Position numbers and translations under genes: made by a program. DNA of 64,000 nucleotides. Source: K189A clade bacterium (GTDB lineage Bacteria > Pseudomonadota > Gammaproteobacteria > Pseudomonadales > Azotimanducaceae). Of this stretch, positions 35,320-45,269 are shown in pieces (the stretch's first letter is position 1; every line of letters starts with the position of its first letter). The notes under the pieces were generated by a model that ran no database searches, had not been told where the DNA came from, and saw only the letters and a program-made list of their open reading frames with translations. Location of the stretch: contig CACMHG010000006.1 of the NCBI GenBank assembly GCA_902613475.1, positions 1 to 64,000 on the forward strand, in the 5' to 3' direction.

Positions 35320-38300
35320 TTAAAGCGATATCTTGGCGCCTACGTAAAAGAACCGGCCTATGGGACTTACAGGAAAAGCTCTTTCGGTAACGTAAGGATT
35401 TTCGTTGGTCAAATTATTTACACCACCGAAAACCGACAGCTCCCCTGTGCTGTAGGACAAGCGAGCGTTATGTATCAGCGTTGTTCCATCTGTGAACACG
35501 CCTGGTCCATAGTTCTCGACCGCCGTCTCAATCTCAACACCACCTTCATAGTGAAGCGTTTGTTTTCCTAGGTAATTTGTAGACCAATCTAGTTTATAAC
35601 TCCCTGTAGAAAGCGATATCGCCGCTGTCGCGGACTCTTCAGGTCTCCGCATCTCTCCTAGCTCGTCATCAACTTCACCGCCTTGCTCTATGAAGTCCAG
35701 TGTATCGACTGACGTCCATTTTATTGAGGACATTATGTCGAAGTCTCCAACTGTGAATTCATAGCTGGCTGTGGCATCAAAAGCCTCGAAAATAGCCGCA
35801 CCGAAGTTAAGCTGGACTTGGCGCAAATAATCAAGCCCTCCCGATTGAGCCGAAGAAGGATCATCGTTTCGACTGATGAGAGGACAGAAGCTGTTCGCCA
35901 AAGTTGGAGAGTCATAACACCTATTCACAATGTTTTGCGATGATACGGAGACGATCGCATCGGCAATATCGATTTCGATGAAATCCACAGAAAGTACCAA
36001 ACCCTCAACAAATCTCGGCGCTATTACGACGCCATAGCTCGTTGTCTCGCCGGTCTCGGGCTGAAGATTCTCGTTACCGCCAACAGCTCCGGGGAAACCT
36101 GCTGATAGAGGATCCTCGAAGACATAGTTGCCTTGATCATCAAAAATGCTGGCCTCTGCAACGCCATTCGCTCGGAGGTCTGTGACGCAGTTAGCTTGTC
36201 TTAGTGATGCATCCTCTGCGCTGCTTATGTTGTTGGAAGCGCAGGGGTCGTCCGGACGAAAGCGTGCTCCCTGTTCTGGGGAAAACAGCTCGTAGAGGTT
36301 TGGCACTCTGGTTGCGTCGCTGAATGTATAGCGGAAGCTAATGTCTTGAATTGGTGCCCAGACTAACCCATATTTGTAAGTGTCATTACTCCCGAAGATC
36401 GAGTTGTCGCTAGAGCGATATGCCAAGTCTGCGGTTAAAGTATAAAACCCGGGAACATCTGAAAGAATTGGGAGATTGGCCTCGACGAAATAATCAAGAA
36501 AGTCGTATTGCGCATAGCTTGAAACAAGTCGTGTCGATGGTTGAGGCCCTAAGCTTTTCGCGTCGCCAAGATCACCGACCCAATTCCCGGCGACGAACGG
36601 AACACCGTCCGAGGTGACACCATCCACCGGGATGATGCCTTGATCCAGATCCCCGAAGGTCTGGCTAGAAATTTCATCCCTGAATTCTAAGCCTGCGGAA
36701 AAACCAATCGCCCCACCAGGCAACTCAAACATTCCACTAGTATCGCCCGTTACGATTCCCGAATATACGATTTGCTTGATTTCTTCATCGAGCTCTCGAT
36801 CGTAGGTAACGAAGTCAATTGAGGCTTGTGACATTGCACCAGCGCCGCCCCATATGTTCATTGGTTGGCACTGACCATCTCCGGGCGAGAAGGTGAAAAA
36901 CGATCCTCGTGTTCCGCCACCCGTGAATTGGAAGATATTGAAAGGTGTGGTTTTTGGGTAGGCCGATGGATCAACCGATGATCGACATGCAGGCTCACCA
37001 GTCGCAGGGTCTATGACCGCATCGATAGCAGCAAAAAATCTATCTGCGATCATTTCTTCGGTATCGATCATCTCCCTATTATATTGGCCGTAATTGATGC
37101 TTGCTTCGTAGCTAATCGTGTCCGTGAGGTCGCCCCTGAACCCGTAGACCACTCGAAACGTTTCCTTCTTGTTCGTAGTGACGTTGGGTCCCCAATCCAT
37201 CGAATCGCGGGATATATGAAGTCCGCCGCCTATATCAGCAAAACCCAATCCTTCGTTATCTGCTAAATCCGCCAGGCCCGCCGGCAGATAAGGATTATCC
37301 GGCAAGCCATGGAGTAGGTCCGTAAAATTATGATACTGCTCGATAGCTGACACTTCTTGAGAGATATACTTCGCCTCGAAGAAAAGTTCAGAAGTGTCAG
37401 AGATATCGAACGACCCGATGAGGTCTATTGACCTGGATTCTGATTCGGGAATCGCATGAACATCGTTTGGACGGATATAGCTGTCTGAAGCTCCAAAGTG
37501 GTTAAACGATCCCGCGACCAATCCGTCAGAGTAAGGTCTGGGCGTACCATCTGCGCCGATAACCCAACATCCGCCGGCAATGCCGAAGGCGCCTGCTCCG
37601 TCCAAAGAGCTATTGTACCCTGTGAAACTGTCGAGGCAGTCAGATACGCCGTTGCCATCTAAATCAGGTTCCGAACCTAGCGGAACCTCGACGCCGAAAT
37701 CTCCAGCGGCTACTACCCCATAAGGCGAGGTGATGTTAAACGTATAACCTGGGAGTAACGCCCGCGGGGGAGCGCCTGCAGCCTGCGCGAACAACGCAGT
37801 TTCTGCGGCATTTAGCGTTGGTGCGGTGCCGAACTCTTCAGTGTAGTTATCTATGAACGTGTCTTGTGCCGGAATTCTTAGACCCCAGGGAAACAGGCCA
37901 GTGTTGGCAAAATTGTAATAATTAGCCAATGCTGGAGTCGCTCCCGCAGAAATATCGCCTTGTTGGAACCGTAAAGCCGGGTTATTACCGTCGTTAACGA
38001 TGCTGTTATTCGCAAGGAAACCTCTTTCACCCATCAACATTCCATCATCCGTGTCAAACTGAAGAGCGAATGTAATATTTCCTCGTCCATCGAAGAGGCT
38101 TCTACCGCCTACAAGTGAAAGTCTGTTCTTGCCGTTGCCCATATGTTGGTCTGAACCCGTCTGGAGAGAGACTTCGAGCCCTTCGAAGTCGTCCTTCAAA
38201 ACAAAGTTAACGACACCCGTAAGAGCGTCCGACCCGTAGATGGCCGATGCTCCGCCCGACAACACCTCAACACGCTCAATAAGTGCTGAAGGTAGAGTTG

Positions 38301-38733
38301 TGATGTCTACCGCCGATGTGCCCGCAACGCCAGAGACGTGACGCCTTCCGTTCACGAGTGTGAGAGTTCTCTCTACGCCTAGACCTCTTAGATCTAGGGC
38401 CGACGCACCGAAATTGTTCGTACCTCCAATCGTAGCCGCTGTACCATCGAGCGAATTAGTGGCTGTTATACTCGTTGTAAGTTGAGGAACGTCGTTCAAG
38501 ATTTCTGCCAAGTCCACTTGGCCCGAGCTTGTAATCGCTTCCGCTCCTATCGTTAGCAGCGGTTGTGAAGCAGTCTCATTAGTCGTAGCGATCCGTGAAC
38601 CAGTAACAATGACCTCTTCGATGATCTCTTCAGCGGATATCGCGTGGCTTGGGAAAAGGCCCAATAGACCCGCCGCGGACGCCGATATCGCAGCAGGCAA
38701 CAGCTTTCGCCAAGCTCGAATTTTTTTCTCCAT
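35320..38733 (-). CDS. TonB-dependent outer-membrane receptor
   Basis: 1137 residues. A signal peptide ends near AISA (residue 33). The TonB box region is EEVIVTGSRI, directly followed by the plug domain (LAEILNDVPQL, GLGVERTLTLVNGRRHV, IERVEVLSGGASAIYGSDALTGVVNFVLK), and then a beta-barrel ending in FFYVGAKISL with the terminal hydrophobic residue. There is no N-terminal STN signalling domain. Eight or more cysteines occur in extracellular-loop regions, for instance FDGTxC-like and CQPMN segments. The start has AGGAGA 10 bp upstream. Receptors of this large size in marine bacteria often take up oligosaccharides, peptides or siderophores; the cargo is unknown. Confidence 0.93.
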   Translation of the reverse strand: MEKKIRAWRKLLPAAISASAAGLLGLFPSHAISAEEIIEEVIVTGSRIATTNETASQPLLTIGAEAITSSGQVDLAEILNDVPQLTTSITATNSLDGTAATIGGTNNFGASALDLRGLGVERTLTLVNGRRHVSGVAGTSAVDITTLPSALIERVEVLSGGASAIYGSDALTGVVNFVLKDDFEGLEVSLQTGSDQHMGNGKNRLSLVGGRSLFDGRGNITFALQFDTDDGMLMGERGFLANNSIVNDGNNPALRFQQGDISAGATPALANYYNFANTGLFPWGLRIPAQDTFIDNYTEEFGTAPTLNAAETALFAQAAGAPPRALLPGYTFNITSPYGVVAAGDFGVEVPLGSEPDLDGNGVSDCLDSFTGYNSSLDGAGAFGIAGGCWVIGADGTPRPYSDGLVAGSFNHFGASDSYIRPNDVHAIPESESRSIDLIGSFDISDTSELFFEAKYISQEVSAIEQYHNFTDLLHGLPDNPYLPAGLADLADNEGLGFADIGGGLHISRDSMDWGPNVTTNKKETFRVVYGFRGDLTDTISYEASINYGQYNREMIDTEEMIADRFFAAIDAVIDPATGEPACRSSVDPSAYPKTTPFNIFQFTGGGTRGSFFTFSPGDGQCQPMNIWGGAGAMSQASIDFVTYDRELDEEIKQIVYSGIVTGDTSGMFELPGGAIGFSAGLEFRDEISSQTFGDLDQGIIPVDGVTSDGVPFVAGNWVGDLGDAKSLGPQPSTRLVSSYAQYDFLDYFVEANLPILSDVPGFYTLTADLAYRSSDNSIFGSNDTYKYGLVWAPIQDISFRYTFSDATRVPNLYELFSPEQGARFRPDDPCASNNISSAEDASLRQANCVTDLRANGVAEASIFDDQGNYVFEDPLSAGFPGAVGGNENLQPETGETTSYGVVIAPRFVEGLVLSVDFIEIDIADAIVSVSSQNIVNRCYDSPTLANSFCPLISRNDDPSSAQSGGLDYLRQVQLNFGAAIFEAFDATASYEFTVGDFDIMSSIKWTSVDTLDFIEQGGEVDDELGEMRRPEESATAAISLSTGSYKLDWSTNYLGKQTLHYEGGVEIETAVENYGPGVFTDGTTLIHNARLSYSTGELSVFGGVNNLTNENPYVTERAFPVSPIGRFFYVGAKISL

Positions 38734-38989
38734 CAGGGATGTTCTCCTTTATTTAAAATATTCGTTCCCCATTGAACTCGAAGCAAGATACGTACCAACC
38801 AAAGGCACCGCATTTTTCGTTTTGTGCGGCGACGAGCGAAAAAATGTGTCACATATTCGTCACGGTTTGGTGCAGCCGCTTGAAAAAAGAACCAAAAGAG
38901 TGCGCTACCCTCAAGGACTCTCTGCCGGCAGAACCCCTGAATATTCCCAGAAAAGTACCGAACTCAGTCAGACAAACAATTTAAGCGGA

Positions 38990-39973
38990 CTAACGCGTGC
39001 GGTTCTTCTGGAACTGCTCGGGTATGTAGACAGGCCAGCCGTAGGCGCGTGCGCCACGCCCAACACCGTGCATGACGATAAAGTCATCGTGGATATGGAT
39101 ATCCTCTCGTCCATTGATTAGCCGGACGATGTTGGCTGCATCGCGTAACTCGGCAGTCGAGAGCTGCAGCGCGCGCTCATTAGGGCGGTAGTTCGACCGC
39201 AACATAAAGTCCAGACCGGGCTCGGCGGACATCTCGATACGTCCGCCCATGATCCAGCGGATGGTATTCGTCGCTGAGAACTCTACTAGTGCCTCCAAAC
39301 TGTCGAGGTATTGGGGGAAATCTCGAATCACCAGACGCCCAGGATATAGGGTGTTTCCGGTGAAAAGTATTTTCGACCATCCATCGAATACGCTAATGGC
39401 AGAGGCATCCAGTCCGGGTGTTGGCAAAACATCTAGCACTCTGCCGCCTAAATCGAGCTTGCCCTTGCTCGGCCAGTCACCGCCTAACACTGCTGACCGC
39501 AGGACATCATCGCCACCCACCACCACGGTATCGGGTCGATCTTCAAACTGCCCCAATGCCGCGATCTGAGAGGTCTCGGAACCCAGTGTCAGTACCATCA
39601 GCGGCATCTTCGGAACGCCATTGGCCTGCTGCCAACGTTCGATCAGGCGATCAACAACCTGGCGGAGCGGGAAATACTCGGCTTCTTCTGTGGCGCCGGC
39701 ATCCAACAGCACGGCCCGCTCCTCGCCCATCAGCAGATACATAAAGGGAGCTTCCCAATGTATCGCAGGGTTTTGACGCAGAATAAACGTATGCTCGTTA
39801 TAGCGATGCACCTGCACACGGACATCGGTGTTGGCCTTGGCAGAGATGCTGCCATGAATCCAACTGAACCTTAGATTACCGGTTGCTGGATGCTCAGGGT
39901 CCCACTGCGCTGCGGCCGGCATGACCGTCATGCAGCCCAGCACTATCGAAAATAACCATTGTCTGTACTTCAT
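38990..39973 (-). CDS. metallo-beta-lactamase-fold protein that has lost its metal site
   Basis: 327 residues with a signal peptide ending at AAA-QWDPE (residue 22). It is paralogous to the gene just upstream: matching segments are WIHGSISAKANTDVRVQVHRYNEHTFILRQNPAI, LLDAGATEEAEYFPLRQVVD and ILFTGNTLYPGRLVIRDF. Where the sister has the HxHxDH motif, this protein has LTLGSETSQIAAL, and the later histidine of GTPGHQ is replaced (PTPGLDASAI). It therefore cannot bind the zinc pair. It may be a regulatory or structural partner of the sister protein. Only 3 bp separate the two genes. Confidence 0.82.
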   Translation of the reverse strand: MKYRQWLFSIVLGCMTVMPAAAQWDPEHPATGNLRFSWIHGSISAKANTDVRVQVHRYNEHTFILRQNPAIHWEAPFMYLLMGEERAVLLDAGATEEAEYFPLRQVVDRLIERWQQANGVPKMPLMVLTLGSETSQIAALGQFEDRPDTVVVGGDDVLRSAVLGGDWPSKGKLDLGGRVLDVLPTPGLDASAISVFDGWSKILFTGNTLYPGRLVIRDFPQYLDSLEALVEFSATNTIRWIMGGRIEMSAEPGLDFMLRSNYRPNERALQLSTAELRDAANIVRLINGREDIHIHDDFIVMHGVGRGARAYGWPVYIPEQFQKNRTR

Positions 39974-39976
39974 ATT

Positions 39977-40945
39977 CTAAGGATCCGTCGTGTAGGCCCA
40001 TGGCACTTCGTTGTAGATCAAAAAGTCCGCGTATTTGTAAATTCCAGCCTGATCGATGACCTGCGTGGCCGTTACCGCTTCATCAAGCATCTCAAGGGAC
40101 ATCTGCATGGGCGGCTCGCTGGGCTGCCAGGTGGTGCCAATGGGGTAATCGACCGTCGGCATTCTCGTCATCTCAATATGATTGTTGATCAGATGAGACA
40201 CCGGATAGTCGTCGGCCATCGCGCGCAGCCGCTTGATACTGGCGGCCCAAGCGTCCCAGTCCTCCAAGTAGAGTCGACCGCGATAAAACATATCGCCGGT
40301 GTACAGCAAGTCGGTCCATTCGTCGTAAAAAGCAATCTCAGAGCTTTGGTGCCCTGGCGTTCCCGTGATAACAAAATTTCTGCCTCCCAGATCAAACTCC
40401 AGGCGCTCGTCAGGGTAGTTGCTAAACCCCCAATAGTGCATGACCTCCTCATGAGTCAGACCGACCATGGTCGTGTCTTCTCGGTCCACAAATTGATTCC
40501 ACGCAGCGTAGTGGTCACCATGCAGATGGCTGTTCGCTACGATCAAATGCGTTGATGACTGATCGAACTCTGCCTCCCAATTTGCGATCAGCTCATCCAC
40601 CACCTCACGCAGTGGGAATAAAGCAGGCGATGAGGTCGATCCCTGATCAATCAACAGGGCCACGCCGTTACCAAAAAATACATACATAAAGGCGCCTTCG
40701 TAGTTGATCGCCTTGTTTTCGCGCAAGATATACGTGTGATCGTTATAACGATGCACCTGCACTGCAGGATCAGTGTTATCCATGGCGGACTTTGAGCCGT
40801 GTATCCATTGGTCAGGAAACTCCCCGGGTGCTGCCGCGCTGCTCGGGAACAGCAGACCGCCTTTCGGCACAAGGGACATGGCCACCTCCACCGCAAAGAT
40901 GCCCATGGTCACCATGACTATCGCGACCCCGCGTTTTATTAACAT
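39977..40945 (-). CDS. metallo-beta-lactamase-fold hydrolase, exported
   Basis: 322 residues. The N-terminal hydrophobic segment (8-24) acts as signal or anchor. The MBL metal motif is intact, ANSHLHGDHYAAWNQF, followed by GTPGHQSSEIAFYD and the LLYTGDMFYRGRL strand that holds the bridging Asp, plus the last His in INNHIEM. The family includes beta-lactamases, quorum-signal lactonases and glyoxalases; the substrate is unknown. The next gene downstream is a paralogue without the metal ligands, so the pair may work together. Confidence 0.88.
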   Translation of the reverse strand: MLIKRGVAIVMVTMGIFAVEVAMSLVPKGGLLFPSSAAAPGEFPDQWIHGSKSAMDNTDPAVQVHRYNDHTYILRENKAINYEGAFMYVFFGNGVALLIDQGSTSSPALFPLREVVDELIANWEAEFDQSSTHLIVANSHLHGDHYAAWNQFVDREDTTMVGLTHEEVMHYWGFSNYPDERLEFDLGGRNFVITGTPGHQSSEIAFYDEWTDLLYTGDMFYRGRLYLEDWDAWAASIKRLRAMADDYPVSHLINNHIEMTRMPTVDYPIGTTWQPSEPPMQMSLEMLDEAVTATQVIDQAGIYKYADFLIYNEVPWAYTTDP

Positions 40946-40971
40946 CGGTTTTGCTTCCTCATCTATTTTTC

Positions 40972-42135
40972 CTAATACGCCAACCGTTTGATTAACCAGT
41001 AGAGACCAAGACCAGCGATCGTCATGCTGGCGGGTTCGGCAACGCGCTGACGATACAAAGGCCAGCGCTGCAGCCAGCCAAAAACGAGATACGCCGTTAA
41101 CAACACCGTAATTTGACCGATCTCTACACCAAGATTGAAAAACAAAAGAGCCGAGAGCACGGAGCCTTCGGGCAGCGCCAGCTCACCTAACGCAGACGCA
41201 AAACCCAGGCCGTGCAACAGCCCAAAACCAGTTACCACCAGCAACCGCCACTTAGCGACATGGCGGGAATACAGGTTATCGATGGCGACGTACAAAATTG
41301 AGGCGGCGATTAAGGGTTCGACAAAATGCAGGGGCGCAGCGATATAGCCTAGTGTCGTCAAGCCGAGGGTGACCGAATGCGCCAAGGTAAAAGCCGTTAC
41401 CTGCAGCAGCAATGAAGAAAGCTTGGTCGAAAGAAAAAACAGCCCAAGGATGAACACCATATGGTCGAATCCCATGGGAATGATGTGTTGGATGCCCACA
41501 ACTAACCAAGTTAGTGATGGCAGCCACGCTTGGAGTTGTAACACCGCGCTGACCATATAACCCTCACCGGGCTTGGCTCGCGAATCATCGAGCCTGATGT
41601 CGCCGCTAGACCGCGTTCCCGCAGTAAGCAGGCGCGATATAGGTAAGGCCGCGAAGGAATCCACTCGCACTAAGCAAGGCCAAGGCACGTCGAGTGTATC
41701 CTTTAGCTCGATCGCGATGATCGACTCAGAGGAAGGCCTAGCGCCCATAAGCGCAAACTGCACATCCGCCATTTGCGGAGTGAGGGGATTTTCGATGGCT
41801 TCAAGTGATATAGCCGTTGCTCGGTAGTCGCGCAGCGCCAGCTTGCGGAGCTGGCCGTCGACCACAACCTCGATTCCTGACTCAAGCGCTTTCAGGGCCC
41901 GATAAAGCGCCCCGCTTTTGAGGACTGACTCTGGATCAGACACCGCATCCCAATAGGATTCAGGCGTCATCAGTCCTGATTGACCCAGGTCGATCTGCAC
42001 GGTTACTGTCGCATCAGACGTCGCGTCAGCCGATATTTGAATTTCGGTCATGTTGAGCATATGCGCATGAGTAACGGGCAGCCAAGAGAGCGCTAAGGCC
42101 AAAAAACCCACCCATTTCGTCACCGCCATCCTCAA
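40972..42135 (-). CDS. HupE/UreJ_2-family membrane protein
   Basis: 387 residues. A signal peptide (ends near THA) precedes about 170 periplasmic residues and then six or so membrane helices. The HupE/UreJ signature is clear: GIQHIIPMGFDHMVFILGLFF, then AFTLAHSVTLGLT, GFGLLHGLGFA and FNLGVEIGQ, with histidines inside the membrane that would bind a transition metal. Related proteins serve nickel or cobalt uptake, but many family-2 members have no assigned role. It may be the first gene of an operon with the two MBL-fold genes (26-bp spacing). Confidence 0.87.
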   Translation of the reverse strand: MRMAVTKWVGFLALALSWLPVTHAHMLNMTEIQISADATSDATVTVQIDLGQSGLMTPESYWDAVSDPESVLKSGALYRALKALESGIEVVVDGQLRKLALRDYRATAISLEAIENPLTPQMADVQFALMGARPSSESIIAIELKDTLDVPWPCLVRVDSFAALPISRLLTAGTRSSGDIRLDDSRAKPGEGYMVSAVLQLQAWLPSLTWLVVGIQHIIPMGFDHMVFILGLFFLSTKLSSLLLQVTAFTLAHSVTLGLTTLGYIAAPLHFVEPLIAASILYVAIDNLYSRHVAKWRLLVVTGFGLLHGLGFASALGELALPEGSVLSALLFFNLGVEIGQITVLLTAYLVFGWLQRWPLYRQRVAEPASMTIAGLGLYWLIKRLAY

Positions 42136-42426
42136 TCGGAACTCCTCGCGTCAAAAAGCGTGCGCACTCTCTTGCAAGTGCCGATCGGTTCACCACTGCA
42201 CTTCCGCGAACAACGTCAAGCAACATATGTGCCATGGGCTCGACCTATAAGAACCGTGGTCTCAGGACGTCGGCTGCACTGATAACGAGCAACGGGCCAG
42301 ATTTGCGCACAATTAACGCACAATGGCCCATCGGCAGTGAGCGATGTCTGGCGCAAGCCTCTGCTATGCCGCAAAAACAAATTTTGGGAGACTGCTCTCC
42401 GCCAATCAGCTCACGGGGAGTTAACA

Positions 42427-43413
42427 ATGAGTCGACAACAAGAAAAATTCGATCTAGCCGAGCTAGAGGGTTGTGTAGCGGTCATTACCGGCGCGGGTAA
42501 CTTTGGTATCGGCTGGGGCTTGGCAAAGTACGCGGCGCTCAATTTGCATATGCATGTCGCTTTAATCGATTTGCATGAAGCCACGGTTGAACAGGCCGCC
42601 GCCGATCTGCGCGTTATGGCCCCGGACCTTAGTATTTTGGCTCTAGCCTGCGACGTAACGAGCAGCGCCGATTTGAGCAGCGCACTTGAGCGAGTCGATG
42701 TTCATTTCGCTGGCAAGGGCATTGGCGCGGTATTCGCGAATGCTGGCGTCCTTTTCAACAACAGCATCCTGAAAAGTGACATCGAGGATTGGGAAACGAC
42801 CCTGAACGTGAATGTGCTGGGCGTGGTGAAGACCATAAAAGCCTTCGTGCCAAGACTGCAGGCGCAGGCCGAAAAATCAATTTTCTGCACCACGGCTTCC
42901 GTGGGTGGACTGGTGCGCGGTGATGGCGGAGCCGCTTCTTATCAGGCGAGCAAACACGCTGTCGTCGCGCTCACGGAATCGCTCTCTTTCGAGATCGCCA
43001 GGAAATCACCCCAAGTGCATGTCCGGGTGTTATGCCCCTGCATCGTTAGCACCTCCTTGATGCAATCGAGCCAGCTGAATAAGTCAGCCAAAAACGCACC
43101 CGCTAGCACCGATGTCGCGTCGATTAAGCCGAACGAAATGGTGCTGGGTATGACTCCGGAGCGACATGCTGAGCAGGTCTTCGATCTGATCGCCGACGGT
43201 AAATTCTATCTCGTTACCGACAACGTGAAACCCTATGTCGACCATGACTTTCCCTTTGACGCCATGAACATCATTGCCGAGCGTTTTGATAACTTGAAAG
43301 AACTACAGCTCGACAATGTCGACGCATTCAAAGCGCCGGCAGAAGGCTACCCTTCTTCGATCTTAAAGGGTCCGATGTTTCGGGCACAAACGACGATCGG
43401 CAACGAAGATTGA
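42427..43413 (+). CDS. short-chain dehydrogenase/reductase
   Basis: 328 residues from the ATG at 42427, which has GGGAG eight bases upstream; a longer in-frame start at 42337 has no ribosome site. The Rossmann loop is TGAGNFGIG, the structural motif NAG appears as FANAGVL, the catalytic Ser is in CTTASVGG and the YxxxK pair in SYQASKHAVV. A C-terminal extension of about 70 residues follows. The cofactor is probably NAD(H) given Asp (VALIDLHE) after the second strand. Substrate unknown. Confidence 0.9.
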   Translation: MSRQQEKFDLAELEGCVAVITGAGNFGIGWGLAKYAALNLHMHVALIDLHEATVEQAAADLRVMAPDLSILALACDVTSSADLSSALERVDVHFAGKGIGAVFANAGVLFNNSILKSDIEDWETTLNVNVLGVVKTIKAFVPRLQAQAEKSIFCTTASVGGLVRGDGGAASYQASKHAVVALTESLSFEIARKSPQVHVRVLCPCIVSTSLMQSSQLNKSAKNAPASTDVASIKPNEMVLGMTPERHAEQVFDLIADGKFYLVTDNVKPYVDHDFPFDAMNIIAERFDNLKELQLDNVDAFKAPAEGYPSSILKGPMFRAQTTIGNED

Positions 43414-43425
43414 GCTCGCCACACC

Positions 43426-44028
43426 TTACCAAGTCAACGCGACATGGGGCCGGTCGAATAGTCTTGCGAGGTAGCTTTGTAACGCTGGGCGAGATTCCAG
43501 CAAGCCGGATTTACGCGACCAGTTAGTCGTCCAGCCGACGATAATATCCGTCAGAGAAAATTGCTCGCCGAGAATAAATTGCTGATCTGTTAGGTGCTGT
43601 TCAAGCACATCCAAACCGGCACCAGAAAGCTGTCGATTTAACGCTAACGCCGCGGCCGTTTCCGTCTTCGCTATCTCCAGCCGACCTAACTGAAAGCTGT
43701 GCCACAAATAGGCTTCAATTTCAGACTGAGCAAAAGACACCCACTGGTTGTGTAGGCTCCGCTCTTTCGCGCCTTGCGGGGCTAACAGCCTTTGGCCCGG
43801 GGTGATGTCACACAGATGCTGACAAATCGGAGCAGACTCGAACAACACAAAGTCGCCAACCTGCATCGCGGGTATCTTCGCCTGAGGATGCAAGCGCCTG
43901 AGTTCATCACTGCCAATCATGCCGTCATAGTGCCGGTAAGAAACCTCGAGCCCCAATTCATCGGCCGTCCATGCCACTCTTGCCGCACGGTTACCACCTG
44001 ATCCGTAGATAGTGATTTGCTCATTCAC
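43426..44028 (-). CDS. glutathione S-transferase family protein
   Basis: 200 residues from the GTG at 44028, which is preceded by AGGAG with 7-base spacing; an upstream TTG at 44043 lies ahead of that site and is unlikely. N-terminal thioredoxin fold: ITIYGSGGNRAARVAW and PQAKIPAMQVGDFVLFESAPI, the glutathione-binding cis-Pro and Glu-Ser pair. The helical C-terminal domain contains the ADxxL-like motif as SLTDIIVGW. It is convergent with the SDR gene (12 bp apart) and 20 bp downstream of the CobW-like gene, in the same direction. Confidence 0.88.
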   Translation of the reverse strand: MNEQITIYGSGGNRAARVAWTADELGLEVSYRHYDGMIGSDELRRLHPQAKIPAMQVGDFVLFESAPICQHLCDITPGQRLLAPQGAKERSLHNQWVSFAQSEIEAYLWHSFQLGRLEIAKTETAAALALNRQLSGAGLDVLEQHLTDQQFILGEQFSLTDIIVGWTTNWSRKSGLLESRPALQSYLARLFDRPHVALTW

Positions 44029-44063
44029 AGTCCAACTCCTCAAATACCTGTCGTTTTTTATTG

Positions 44064-45125
44064 TTAGTGGGTTACTCGGGCCATCAAGCCTAGGGCGGAA
44101 AAGCAGCCGAGTAATTCTTCGTGATCTAGCTCCTTAGCGATCACTACCAGCCGCGTTCTGCGATCCTCACCTGGCCACGCATCAAGAAGCTGCGGAGGAT
44201 GAAAGACATGCTGTACGCCATGGATCACCATGGGCCGATCAAGGCCAGCCACATTAATAATGCCTTTAACTCGCAGCAAATCCTGACCACGAAATTGCAT
44301 GAGCATGGTCAGACAAGACTCGAATAAGGCAGCGTCTACAGGGTCGTCGAAGACTAGGCTACTGGCCTGCACACCGCCATGCCGGCTTCTGTCGTGTTCG
44401 CCATGGCCATGCGCGTTGACGGCGTCAGAGACTTGGGTCTTGAAGTCGCCCGCGAGCCAGGCTTCGACATCACTGCTCTTGTTCTCCAATCCATAAGCTT
44501 GGAAACCAAAGATCCAATCGGCCTGAGCCTGGCCATCGATTACTGCGCTGATTGGTGCAGCGGGCGCATATTGCCGGATAGCTGTTTCCAAGGATTGCGC
44601 CGAATCGTCGAGCAGGTCCGTTTTCGTCAGCAAAATTCGGTCAGCAACAGCAACCTGCTTTACCGCCTCAATATGGTGATCCAGCGTCGCGATGCCGTTT
44701 ACCGCATCTACCGTCGTCAGTACGCCCGCTAGCATGTATTGCGACGCTACTTGCTCGTCTCCAATGATGGTTTGCAGTATCGGTGCTGGATCGGCAATGC
44801 CAGTGGTTTCGATGATGACTTTGTCAAACCAGCGTTTACCGCTCCGCGCATAGCGCCAGGGGGCCTCGCTCAGAGTTTGTACGAGATCCGTGCGAATGGT
44901 GCAGCAAATGCAGCCACTGTTGACGGCTACCAGGGTGTCATCGTCAATCGGCACCAACAGTTCGTGGTCTAGACCGACTTCACCAAACTCATTGACCAAA
45001 ACCAGCGTACGCGACAACGCGCCAGTGCGGCCTAAGTAATCGAGCACGGTCGTTTTACCGCTTCCAAGAAAGCCGGTAAGCACGGTTATGGGAATAGGAA
45101 TGGGCGACAGATCGGTTCTCTTCAT
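44064..45125 (-). CDS. CobW/ZNG1-family GTPase, probable zinc metallochaperone
   Basis: 353 residues. The G3E GTPase core has Walker A GFLGSGKTT, the metal motif CICC in NSGCICCTIR, switch region FDKVIIETTGIADP and the base-recognition LLTKTDLL. A His-rich stretch HGHGEHDRSRHGG before the C-terminal CobW_C domain probably binds metal. Such proteins deliver zinc to client enzymes during zinc shortage. A Zur-box-like sequence is present 60 bp upstream of the start codon, in keeping with zinc control, and the zur gene itself is 5 kb away. Confidence 0.9.
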   Translation of the reverse strand: MKRTDLSPIPIPITVLTGFLGSGKTTVLDYLGRTGALSRTLVLVNEFGEVGLDHELLVPIDDDTLVAVNSGCICCTIRTDLVQTLSEAPWRYARSGKRWFDKVIIETTGIADPAPILQTIIGDEQVASQYMLAGVLTTVDAVNGIATLDHHIEAVKQVAVADRILLTKTDLLDDSAQSLETAIRQYAPAAPISAVIDGQAQADWIFGFQAYGLENKSSDVEAWLAGDFKTQVSDAVNAHGHGEHDRSRHGGVQASSLVFDDPVDAALFESCLTMLMQFRGQDLLRVKGIINVAGLDRPMVIHGVQHVFHPPQLLDAWPGEDRRTRLVVIAKELDHEELLGCFSALGLMARVTH

Positions 45126-45186
45126 GCTTTTAAAAAATCGGGCTTAAGACTTGGACAATCGCCTGCATTACAGGTGCACCAGTTTG

Positions 45187-45199
45187 GTTACATTACAAC
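45187..45199. promoter_or_regulatory. Zur-box-like dyad upstream of the CobW-type gene
   Basis: GTTACATTACAAC matches the core GTTATATTATAAC of the good Zur box near zur at all but two positions (T to C in each half). It lies between the divergent CobW-like and Fe-alcohol dehydrogenase genes. Two changes make binding uncertain; the clients expected of Zur support it. Confidence 0.45.
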
Positions 45200-45269
45200 T
45201 TTTTTGGGGCAGCAGAACCTGTCTGAGTAACGTATTCTCTAACCCGGTCTAACCAACATAGGAAACACC

